In this document: positions 9,292 through 17,089 of the stretch, piece after piece
How positions within the stretch are numbered: position 1 is the first letter of the stretch
Layout: the number at the start of each line of letters is the position of its first letter
Assembly: GCF_010692725.1 (NCBI RefSeq)
Contig: NZ_JAAFZB010000094.1
Span: 310,001-374,000, forward strand
DNA length: 64,000 nucleotides
Reading direction: 5' to 3'
Source: Flavihumibacter soli
Lineage (GTDB): Bacteria > Bacteroidota > Bacteroidia > Sphingobacteriales > Sphingobacteriaceae
Program-made: the position numbers and the translations under genes
The notes under the pieces: model-generated
What the model saw: the letters and a program-made list of their open reading frames with translations, nothing else
What the model was told of the DNA's origin: nothing
Databases searched by the model: none

Positions 9292-9345
9292 CTGAAAGGT
9301 AAAAGCTAACAGGTATCAGGTATCAGGTATCAGGTATCAGGTATC
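9290..9345 (+). repeat. Heptamer array after permease 3, with five perfect AGGTATC units
   Basis: Eight units in one register start inside the TAG stop (9289-9291): AGCTGAA, AGGTAAA and AGCTAAC, then AGGTATC five times without a mismatch (9311-9345). The perfect run suggests recent expansion or conversion. Confidence 0.95.
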
Positions 9346-9386
9346 AAATAGTCAACAATGAAAATAAATATCAAGTTCAAAATACT

Positions 9387-9421
9387 AGCTGAAAGCTGAT
9401 AGCTGACGGCTGATAGCTAAT
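9387..9421 (+). repeat. Heptamer array before permease 4
   Basis: Five units (AGCTGAA, AGCTGAT, AGCTGAC, GGCTGAT, AGCTAAT) in a register different from the array at 9290-9345. An A-rich 41-bp spacer separates the two arrays. It ends 10 bp before the ATG of permease 4. Confidence 0.9.
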
Positions 9422-9431
9422 CCTAAACCCC

Positions 9432-11813
9432 ATGATACGTAATTATATTAAAATCGCCTGGCGCAACCTTCTGAAAAACAAAGGTTATAGCGCTATTAAT
9501 ATTGGTGGCCTTGCAGTTGGCATGGCGGTAACCATGCTCATCGGGCTATGGATATGGGATGAATTGTCATTTGACAAGTATCATCAGAACTACGACAACA
9601 TCGCACGTGTAATGCAGCATCAAAACTTTAATGGCGAAATAGGTACGCAGTTTGCCAACCCGGCGGTGTTGGGCCAGCAAATCAGGGATAAATACGGCAG
9701 TGACTTTAAATATGTGTTGCAATCTTCCTGGAATTTTCAGCATACGCTGGCTTACGGAGAAAAGAAATTGTTAAAAGCAGGTTCTTTTTTTGAACCGGGC
9801 GTTACCGAAATGCTTTCTCTTAAAATGCTTAAGGGAACCCGGGCCGGTTTAAAAGAAACTAATTCGATTTTATTATCTGAGTCTGTTGCCAAAGCTTATT
9901 TCGGCAATGCTGATCCGATGGAAAAAATATTAAAGATTGACAATAAAGTAGATGTTAAAGTAACAGGCGTTTACGAAGATCTGCCATACAACACTTCTTT
10001 CAGGGACCTGACTTTTATTATGCCCTGGGACCTTTATTTAGCTCAGAATCCCTGGATAAAGGAAATGGAAAATCCCTGGGGAAGCAATTTTACCCAAACC
10101 TTTGCTCAGGTAGCAGATAATGCGGATATGGAGAAAGTATCTGCTAAAATTAAAAATGTGAAGCTGGATGTTCTGGGTCCCGAAGAAAGAAGATATAAAC
10201 CGGCAATCTTCCTGCATCCTATGAGCAAATGGCATTTATATGCTGATTTCAAGAACGGCCTGAACATTGGCGGTCGTATCCAGTATGTGTGGCTGTTCGG
10301 CATTGTTGGCCTGTTTGTATTACTGCTGGCTTGCATCAATTTCATGAATCTAAGTACGGCACGTTCTGAGAAGAGAGCAAAAGAAGTAGGTGTACGTAAA
10401 GCAATAGGTTCCACAAGGGGGCAGTTGATCACACAGTTTTTTAGTGAATCTTTCCTGGTAGTATTCTTTGCCTTTGCACTATCGCTGTTATTAGTAACAT
10501 TACTTCTCCCCTTTTTTAACGAAACGGCCGATAAAAAGATCTTACTGCCATGGCTGAACCCTGTTTTTTGGTTAATGGGAATTAGCTTCAGCATTTTTAC
10601 CGGTTTGGTGGCGGGAAGTTATCCGGCGCTTTATTTATCATCGTTTCAACCGGTTAAAGTTTTGAAAGGCACTTTTCGGGTTGGCCGTTTTGCAGCCCTT
10701 CCAAGAAAAGTATTGGTGGTGCTCCAATTTTCTGTATCAATCATTTTAATTATAGGGACTATTGTTGTTTATCAGCAAATTCAACATGCTAAAAACAGGC
10801 CTGTTGGTTATAATCGGGAAAGCCTGATTTACGTTGCCCTCAATGAGGTGATCCATAGCAAATACGATGCTTTGAGAAATGAATTAAAGACCAGGAATGT
10901 GATTGTGGAAATGTCCCAATCGACCAGTCCTACCACTGAAGTTTGGAATACAAATGGTGGTTTCGACTGGGAGGGCAAAGATCCCAACCTCGGAGTGGAT
11001 TTTCCAAACAACGGTGTTTCTCATGAATATGGAAAAGTAATAGGCTGGAAGATCAAAGAAGGAAGAGATTTCTCAAGGGAGTTAGCCTCAGATTCCCTGG
11101 CATTTATCATGAATGAATCGGCCGTAAAATTTATTGGCTTTAAAAACCCTGTCGGCAAAATATTAAGATGGGAAGGGAAGCCCTATAAAATAATTGGCGT
11201 AATTAAAGATATGCTTGTTGAGTCTCCGTACAAACCAATAAGGGCCTCCCTTTTTCATATCGAAAGAGAGCAGGGTAACATTATTCAGCTTAAAATCAAT
11301 CCTAACCTGGCACCATCGGATGCACTTGCCAGGATTGAAAATACCTTTAAGAAATATGACCCCGCTACATCCTTTGAGTTCAATTTTGTTGATGAAGCAT
11401 TCGCCAGAAAATTTGGCGATGAGGAACGTGTGGGGACATTAGCCGCCGTGTTTGCTGTACTGGCCATTTTTATTTCCTGCCTTGGTCTGTTTGGCCTCGC
11501 CTCTTTCGTTGCCGAACAGCGCACTAAAGAAATTGGCATAAGAAAAGTAGTGGGCGCTTCTGTTTTTAATTTATGGACATTATTGTCGAAAGACTTTGTG
11601 GCTCTCGTAATTATCGCATGCGGCATAGCAATACCACTGGCCTGGTATGGCATGTATCAGTGGTTACAGAAATACGATTATCGCACAGATATAAGCTGGT
11701 GGATTTTTGCAGCAGCCATCCTGGGGGCAATGCTCATTACCATATTAACGGTCAGCTTCCAGGCTATAAAAGCCGCGATTGCGAATCCGGTAAAAAGCTT
11801 GAGAACGGAATAG
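9432..11813 (+). CDS. MacB/FtsX-like ABC transporter permease 4 of 9
   Basis: A 793-residue permease, start MIRNYIKIAWRNLLKNKGYS. FtsX units begin near residues 286 (LACINFMNLSTARSEKRAKE) and 669 (ISCLGLFGLASFVAEQRTKE); it ends NPVKSLRTE. It shares with permease 1 the motif WEGKDPN in the second periplasmic domain and the aromatic segment KWHLYADF before the second TM, so these two form a sub-group although two other paralogues lie between them. The first FtsX helix has GVRKAIGS where others have RKVxG. Base composition is A/T-rich like permease 2. The stop codon begins a heptamer array and a second array precedes permease 5. Confidence 0.92.
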   Translation: MIRNYIKIAWRNLLKNKGYSAINIGGLAVGMAVTMLIGLWIWDELSFDKYHQNYDNIARVMQHQNFNGEIGTQFANPAVLGQQIRDKYGSDFKYVLQSSWNFQHTLAYGEKKLLKAGSFFEPGVTEMLSLKMLKGTRAGLKETNSILLSESVAKAYFGNADPMEKILKIDNKVDVKVTGVYEDLPYNTSFRDLTFIMPWDLYLAQNPWIKEMENPWGSNFTQTFAQVADNADMEKVSAKIKNVKLDVLGPEERRYKPAIFLHPMSKWHLYADFKNGLNIGGRIQYVWLFGIVGLFVLLLACINFMNLSTARSEKRAKEVGVRKAIGSTRGQLITQFFSESFLVVFFAFALSLLLVTLLLPFFNETADKKILLPWLNPVFWLMGISFSIFTGLVAGSYPALYLSSFQPVKVLKGTFRVGRFAALPRKVLVVLQFSVSIILIIGTIVVYQQIQHAKNRPVGYNRESLIYVALNEVIHSKYDALRNELKTRNVIVEMSQSTSPTTEVWNTNGGFDWEGKDPNLGVDFPNNGVSHEYGKVIGWKIKEGRDFSRELASDSLAFIMNESAVKFIGFKNPVGKILRWEGKPYKIIGVIKDMLVESPYKPIRASLFHIEREQGNIIQLKINPNLAPSDALARIENTFKKYDPATSFEFNFVDEAFARKFGDEERVGTLAAVFAVLAIFISCLGLFGLASFVAEQRTKEIGIRKVVGASVFNLWTLLSKDFVALVIIACGIAIPLAWYGMYQWLQKYDYRTDISWWIFAAAILGAMLITILTVSFQAIKAAIANPVKSLRTE

Positions 11814-11853
11814 GTATCGGGTATCAGGTATCAGGTAACAGGTGCCAAGTGTC
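11812..11853 (+). repeat. Heptamer array after permease 4
   Basis: Six units in register start inside the TAG stop (11811-11813): AGGTATC, GGGTATC, AGGTATC, AGGTAAC, AGGTGCC, AAGTGTC. Divergence rises with distance from the stop codon. Confidence 0.9.
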
Positions 11854-11897
11854 CATCCAGCAAAAATGAATGAATAAATAGGAATTACAAATAACTA

Positions 11898-11968
11898 AGC
11901 TGATAGCTGATAGCTGACAGCTGAAACCTTAAAAGCTGACGGCTGATAGCTGACGGCTGATAGCTAAA
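11898..11968 (+). repeat. Heptamer array before permease 5
   Basis: About ten 7-bp units, mostly AGCTGAT, AGCTGAC and GGCTGAT, with one single-base register shift near 11933. It ends four bases before the ATG of permease 5 at 11973, so the ribosome-binding region of this gene lies in the repeat. Confidence 0.9.
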
Positions 11969-11972
11969 AGTC

Positions 11973-14387
11973 ATGATCAAGAACTATCTCAAAGTTGCCT
12001 TTCGCTACCTGCTGAGGCATAAGGAATATACGCTTATAAATGTACTCGGGCTGGCCGTCGGTATTTGCTGCTGCATCCTGATCATGCTGTTCGTGCGCAG
12101 TGAAGTCAGCTACGACCGGTTTCATTCTAAATCGGAACGGCTGTACCGGATGTATATGACTGAAAAGGTAAAAGGTGAAGTTTTTACAAATGTGTCGACA
12201 CCAATACCCCTTGCACCAGCTTTGCAATCGTCCTTTCCTGAAATCGAAACGACCAGCAGGGTATATTCTTTTAATTCCCTGGTTAAATGGGAAGAGAACT
12301 CATTCAATGAATCCGTTTACATGGTGGATTCTTCTTTCTTTAATATGTTTGATTTCCGATTAGTTTCGGGAGACAGGAAGGCTCCTTTCCCAGGCCGGAA
12401 TTCAGTAATTCTCAATACGCAGATCGCAGAAAAGTATTTCGGCAGGATTTCGCCTATTGGGAAAACGCTTCAATTACAGATCGGAGAAGCTACAGAGAGT
12501 TTTATTGTCTCCGCGGTTATCGAAAATGCACCGTCGGAATCCAGCATCCAACCGGTGATCATGATTCCTTTTTCAAACCAAAACAGCATATTCAGTACCC
12601 GTGCTCAAAAAAGCTGGTTCAATGTATTTCTTGAAACTTATGTCCTTTTAAAAGAAAGTACATCCATTAAGTCGCTTGAAGCCAAGGTTCCGGCGATGGT
12701 AAAAACTCAGTTGGGCGAAGACTATAGCGAGGGAGGTTATGTCGTCAGCTTCCAGCCCATCAGGGATATTCATCTAAATGATAAACTGCCCTCCGGCAAC
12801 GAGCCGATCAGCAACCCTAAATACTCGTATATCCTGGGAACGATCGGTCTGCTGGTGTTGCTGATCGCCTGCATCAACTTTGTCACATTATCAATCGGTC
12901 GTTCTGCTACAAGGTCACTTGAAGTGGGTGTTAGAAAAGTACTCGGGGCGGGGCGCGCTCAGCTGATCGGACAGTTCTGGGGCGAAGCGGTACTGCTTGT
13001 TTTAATGGCTATGATAACCGGTATCCTGCTGGCGTGGCTTTGTCTGCCGGTTTTCAATAACATCAGTAACAAACAACTCACTTTCAACACCGACTGGATC
13101 TTTGCACTTTATTCCCTGGCGCTATTGCTGGTAATCGGCTTCATAGCGGGCATCTACCCTGCTATCGTACTATCTGCGTTCAAGCCGGTTCAGGCCCTGA
13201 AGGGCCGGATGCAAACGGCCGCAGGGATCGGAGTTTTCCGCAAGGCATTGATTGTCGCGCAGTTTGTAGCCTCTACGGTCATGATCGTATGTACACTTAT
13301 GATCGGCAGGCAGATGAATTATCTGCAGGAAAAAAACCTCGGATTTCAGCGGGATCAGGTCGTGATAATTCCGACAAACAGCCAGCGGGATAAGGCTATG
13401 CCAGTGGCCGATCGTTTCAGGCAGGAGGCATTAAAAAATCCGCAGATAGAAAATATCAGCACTGTCATGTTTAGCTTCAATGAGCCCGGATGGGTAGCCA
13501 TGGACTATACCGATGATGAGCGGAACAACCGCAAGTTCCGGCTTAATTCTGTGGATGCGCATTTTATACCAACCATGGATATCCAGCTGGTAGCCGGCCG
13601 CAATTTCTCGGAAGATAACCCGGCCGACATAGAGGGTTCGATGATTGTAAATGAGACGCTGGTTAAAGATTATGGGTGGAAGGATCCCATTGGTAAAAAG
13701 TTACCGGGTGCTTTCCCGCAGACCATCATCGGTGTCGTCAAAGATTTCAACTTTGAGTCTCTACATACACCCGTAAGACCACTGGCGCTGGTAATGAAAC
13801 CTGATTCAGCATTCAGAGCGGCCGAAAACATCATGTTCAGCGCTTCAGGCAAACCCAGGATGATGGTAAGGTTGAAGCCAGGGAATCTGCAGTCGCAAAT
13901 TGCCATTCTTGAAGATATCTGGAAAAAAGTAGCTCCAAATCAGGATTTCGAATACACCTTCCTGGATGATGCGATCAGTAAGCAGTACAGCCAGGAAACC
14001 CGTCTGAACACCATTGTAAATGTGGCATCCGGTCTTTCGATCTTTATCGCCTGCCTGGGATTATTCGGTCTTGCAACCCTGATCGTGAGCCGGCGCACTA
14101 AGGAGATCGGTATCAGGAAAGTACTGGGTGCGGATACATCTGCCTTAGTAATGCTTCTCTCCAAAGACTTTGCAGCATTGGTGATCATTGCCGCCTTGAT
14201 TTCGTTTCCAATTGCCTGGTGGGCGCTTAATGACTGGTTACAGGATTTTGCATACCGCGTACCAATTAGCTGGTGGATCTTCCTTATAGCCGGGACGGCC
14301 ACATTCCTGGTTGCACTGCTGACGGTGAGTTTCCAGACTATTAAAGCTGCGATGTCAAATCCGGTGAAGAGCTTACGAACGGAATAG
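11973..14387 (+). CDS. MacB/FtsX-like ABC transporter permease 5 of 9
   Basis: An 804-residue permease, start MIKNYLKVAFRYLLRHKEY. The FtsX units begin near residues 287 and 677. The first carries NFVTLSIGRSATRSLEVGVRK in place of the usual NFMNLSTARS motif. In the second, the segment is LIVSRRTKEIGIRK rather than AEQRxKEIG. It is thus one of the more divergent members, although it keeps NPVKSLRTE at the end. A Gly/Cys-rich first TM (VGICCCILIM) is noticeable. It lies 159 bp after permease 4 and 158 bp before permease 6, with heptamer arrays at both ends of both gaps. Confidence 0.92.
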   Translation: MIKNYLKVAFRYLLRHKEYTLINVLGLAVGICCCILIMLFVRSEVSYDRFHSKSERLYRMYMTEKVKGEVFTNVSTPIPLAPALQSSFPEIETTSRVYSFNSLVKWEENSFNESVYMVDSSFFNMFDFRLVSGDRKAPFPGRNSVILNTQIAEKYFGRISPIGKTLQLQIGEATESFIVSAVIENAPSESSIQPVIMIPFSNQNSIFSTRAQKSWFNVFLETYVLLKESTSIKSLEAKVPAMVKTQLGEDYSEGGYVVSFQPIRDIHLNDKLPSGNEPISNPKYSYILGTIGLLVLLIACINFVTLSIGRSATRSLEVGVRKVLGAGRAQLIGQFWGEAVLLVLMAMITGILLAWLCLPVFNNISNKQLTFNTDWIFALYSLALLLVIGFIAGIYPAIVLSAFKPVQALKGRMQTAAGIGVFRKALIVAQFVASTVMIVCTLMIGRQMNYLQEKNLGFQRDQVVIIPTNSQRDKAMPVADRFRQEALKNPQIENISTVMFSFNEPGWVAMDYTDDERNNRKFRLNSVDAHFIPTMDIQLVAGRNFSEDNPADIEGSMIVNETLVKDYGWKDPIGKKLPGAFPQTIIGVVKDFNFESLHTPVRPLALVMKPDSAFRAAENIMFSASGKPRMMVRLKPGNLQSQIAILEDIWKKVAPNQDFEYTFLDDAISKQYSQETRLNTIVNVASGLSIFIACLGLFGLATLIVSRRTKEIGIRKVLGADTSALVMLLSKDFAALVIIAALISFPIAWWALNDWLQDFAYRVPISWWIFLIAGTATFLVALLTVSFQTIKAAMSNPVKSLRTE

Positions 14388-14413
14388 CTGTCAGGTTTGA
14401 GGTATCAGGTTTG
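14386..14413 (+). repeat. Heptamer array after permease 5 (left arm)
   Basis: Four units in register start inside the TAG stop: AGCTGTC, AGGTTTG, AGGTATC, AGGTTTG. The partner arm in opposite orientation is at 14499-14540, so left and right arms could pair in RNA across an 85-bp spacer. Confidence 0.85.
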
Positions 14414-14498
14414 GTACCCGCTATCACCTGTGCACTGTTAAGCATGAACCTAATAGCTCATGAAATTAAATAGATAAGAATAACACATAAACACTAAC

Positions 14499-14540
14499 AC
14501 TGGTTACCTGTTACCTGATACCTGATACCTAATACCCACC
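14499..14540 (+). repeat. Heptamer array before permease 6 (right arm, reverse type)
   Basis: Units ACCTGTT, ACCTGAT (twice) and ACCTAAT lie in register, flanked by degenerate ones, and end five bases before the ATG at 14546. The orientation is opposite to the array at 14386-14413. Confidence 0.88.
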
Positions 14541-14545
14541 TTCCC

Positions 14546-16966
14546 ATGCTTAAGAACTATTTAAAAACCGCTTTTAGAAATCTTTGGAGATACAAAGGTT
14601 TCAGCCTGATCAATATTTCCAGCCTCGCCGTGGGCATTACCTGTTGCCTGATTATCGGCTTATTTGTTTGGGATGAGTTAAAGTACGACAAGTTCATCCC
14701 GGAAGGAGAGAATATCTACAGGATGTATACCGAGGACACTGATGTAAATGGCACTACATCAACGGCCAGTGTCGCACCGATGTTTGCTACCTACCTGCAG
14801 TCAAATTACCCGGAGGTTGAGAGCACCACAAGATTGCTGATGTTCAACGGAAAACTATTGCTTGAGGTGAACGGAATTAGTTCTTATGAAAATAAAGGCC
14901 TGATAGCTGATTCCTCGTTTTTTACCATGTTCCCATTAAAATTTTTGAGAGGAGACCCTAAAACCGCTCTGGAAGGTGCAACATCTGTCGTGATCTCAGA
15001 AACATTAGCTAAAAAGTACTTCCCTGACGCCGACCCGATAGGTAAAATCATTAAAATTGACAAAACGGATTTTGCGGTCAAAGGTGTATTGGCCGAGATC
15101 CCTGAACATTTTCATCTGGACCTGCAATATATCATTCCTATGCCAGCTGCCGGCGTCGAAAAGGAACGCATGGAAAGATGGACCTGGAACCAGTTTTTCA
15201 CCTATGTAAAAGTAAAACCGGGAACGAATGTCCAACTATTGCAGAGCAAATTTCAGGCGGCTGTTAAAAAAGAAGTACATCGTGAATTTGCGGCGGATGG
15301 ATCGAGCTATGTTCCGTTCTTTCAGCCATTGAAAGATATTCACCTGAAATCGTCCGAGTTCATATACGATAATGCGAAACGAGGCAATTCAGTATATGTA
15401 AAAGGATTAAGCATTATTGTGTTGTTTGTTCTGATCATTGCTTGCTTTAACTTTATTAACCTGGCAACCGCAAGGTCATTCAGAAGAGCAAAAGAAATAG
15501 GAGTACGGAAAGTGATTGGTGCACACCGGAGCCAGCTGATATTTCAGTTTACCGGAGAAACCATCCTTTTCTCTGTAATAGCTGTAGTCTTAGCAGCTTT
15601 AGCAGCCTACCTTCTTCTCCCATCTCTCAACGCCTTTACCGGCAAATCCATTTCCTTCAACCCGATAACTGATCCGGCCCTGGGTGCCTTCCTTTTGGCG
15701 ACCTCGGTCATCATCGGCATTCTGGCAGGTATATATCCAGCGCTCTTCATGTCAGGCTTTCAGCCAATAAGAGTGTTGAAAGGTCTGAAACCCGTGAATT
15801 CAGGTGGCTCCACCATAGGTCTTCGCCAGGCATTGGTGATTGTGCAGTTTGCCTTATCGGCTCTTCTGATAATCTGTACCATAATTGTCTATAACCAGAT
15901 GAATTTCCTGCAGAAAAAGGATCTTGGCTTTAATAAAGACCAGATCCTTTATTTTGATCTGCCGGGTGATCTGGCAAAAGATCCTGAAACCCTGAAATCA
16001 GAGTTACTGAAATCTACCGGAATAGTTTCAGTTACAGCAGGTTACGGCTTACCTGGAGATCAGTTAGCTGGCGACGGAGTGATCATTCCCGGCAAGGAAG
16101 GGGACAGAAATCAATCTGTGAACTTATTTATTGTTGACCATGATTATATTAAAACCATGGGCTTAAAGGTACTTACCGGAAGGGATTTCTCTAAAGAATT
16201 TAAGACGGATAATGAGGAAGCCTTTATTATCAATGAAACCGCTGTAAAAGAGATGGGGTTTGGCAGTACAGAACAAGCTATCGGGCAGCGTCTTAAATGG
16301 GATAAATGGGAACCTGATTCCATTAACCCGGTTAAAAAAGGAAAGGTAATTGGTGTGGTTAAAGATTTCCATTATAAAAGCCTGCATGAAAAGGTAAGCT
16401 CTGCCGTATTAATTATTTATCCGGAGGCTACCGTAAAAATGGCGATGAAAGTGAAGCAGGAAGAATTACCTAAAACTCTGGATTACATCAAAACCACCTG
16501 GACGAAATTCTCACCGGCTTACCCGTTGGACTATAAATTTCTGGACGAAAATTTTGAAGCGATGTACCAGTCCGAACAGAAACTAAGTACCCTGCTTTGG
16601 ATCTTTACAATGATGGCCATTTTTGTGGGATGCCTTGGCTTGTTTGGTCTTGCGGCGTTCAATGCCGAACAACGGACCAAGGAGATCGGAATCAGAAAAG
16701 TATTGGGCGCAAGCTCCCTCGACATTGTGACCATGCTTTCTAAAAATTTTCTAAAACCTGTTTTGATCGCTTCGATCATTGCCTTTCCGGTCGCATGGTG
16801 GCTAATGAAAAGCTGGCTTGAAGACTTTCCCTACCGGATCGAAATCACCGCCTGGGTCTTTCTTTTAACAGCAGCAGCTTCCCTCCTGATCGCTTTTCTA
16901 ACTGTCAGCTTCCATGCAGTGAAAGCTGCTATTTCAAACCCGGTGAAAAGTTTAAGGACTGAATGA
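14546..16966 (+). CDS. MacB/FtsX-like ABC transporter permease 6 of 9
   Basis: An 806-residue permease, start MLKNYLKTAFRNLWRYKGFS. FtsX units begin near residues 285 (IACFNFINLATARSFRRAKE) and 681 (VGCLGLFGLAAFNAEQRTKE); it ends NPVKSLRTE. It is the only permease here with a TGA stop among those followed by a clear array, yet the array still begins on the last base of that stop (AGCTGCC at 16966). The periplasmic domains are intact, and the length equals that of the other members. Expected to work with the adaptor, ATPase and TolC proteins of the same operon; substrate not predictable. Confidence 0.92.
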   Translation: MLKNYLKTAFRNLWRYKGFSLINISSLAVGITCCLIIGLFVWDELKYDKFIPEGENIYRMYTEDTDVNGTTSTASVAPMFATYLQSNYPEVESTTRLLMFNGKLLLEVNGISSYENKGLIADSSFFTMFPLKFLRGDPKTALEGATSVVISETLAKKYFPDADPIGKIIKIDKTDFAVKGVLAEIPEHFHLDLQYIIPMPAAGVEKERMERWTWNQFFTYVKVKPGTNVQLLQSKFQAAVKKEVHREFAADGSSYVPFFQPLKDIHLKSSEFIYDNAKRGNSVYVKGLSIIVLFVLIIACFNFINLATARSFRRAKEIGVRKVIGAHRSQLIFQFTGETILFSVIAVVLAALAAYLLLPSLNAFTGKSISFNPITDPALGAFLLATSVIIGILAGIYPALFMSGFQPIRVLKGLKPVNSGGSTIGLRQALVIVQFALSALLIICTIIVYNQMNFLQKKDLGFNKDQILYFDLPGDLAKDPETLKSELLKSTGIVSVTAGYGLPGDQLAGDGVIIPGKEGDRNQSVNLFIVDHDYIKTMGLKVLTGRDFSKEFKTDNEEAFIINETAVKEMGFGSTEQAIGQRLKWDKWEPDSINPVKKGKVIGVVKDFHYKSLHEKVSSAVLIIYPEATVKMAMKVKQEELPKTLDYIKTTWTKFSPAYPLDYKFLDENFEAMYQSEQKLSTLLWIFTMMAIFVGCLGLFGLAAFNAEQRTKEIGIRKVLGASSLDIVTMLSKNFLKPVLIASIIAFPVAWWLMKSWLEDFPYRIEITAWVFLLTAAASLLIAFLTVSFHAVKAAISNPVKSLRTE

Positions 16967-17021
16967 GCTGCCGGCGCTTAGTGAGCAGCTGTCAGTGAGC
17001 AGCTGTCAGTTATCAGCTCTC
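16966..17021 (+). repeat. Heptamer array after permease 6
   Basis: Eight 7-bp steps begin on the last A of the TGA stop. The units AGTGAGC and AGCTGTC alternate twice, giving a visible 14-bp higher-order repeat (16980-17007), and are followed by AGTTATC and AGCTCTC. Alternation implies duplication of a two-unit block. Confidence 0.88.
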
Positions 17022-17089
17022 CTGAACTCGAATCTGGAATGGAAGGGGTTTTATGTTCGTGCGATAAAAACAGCTAAAAACAGAAAACT

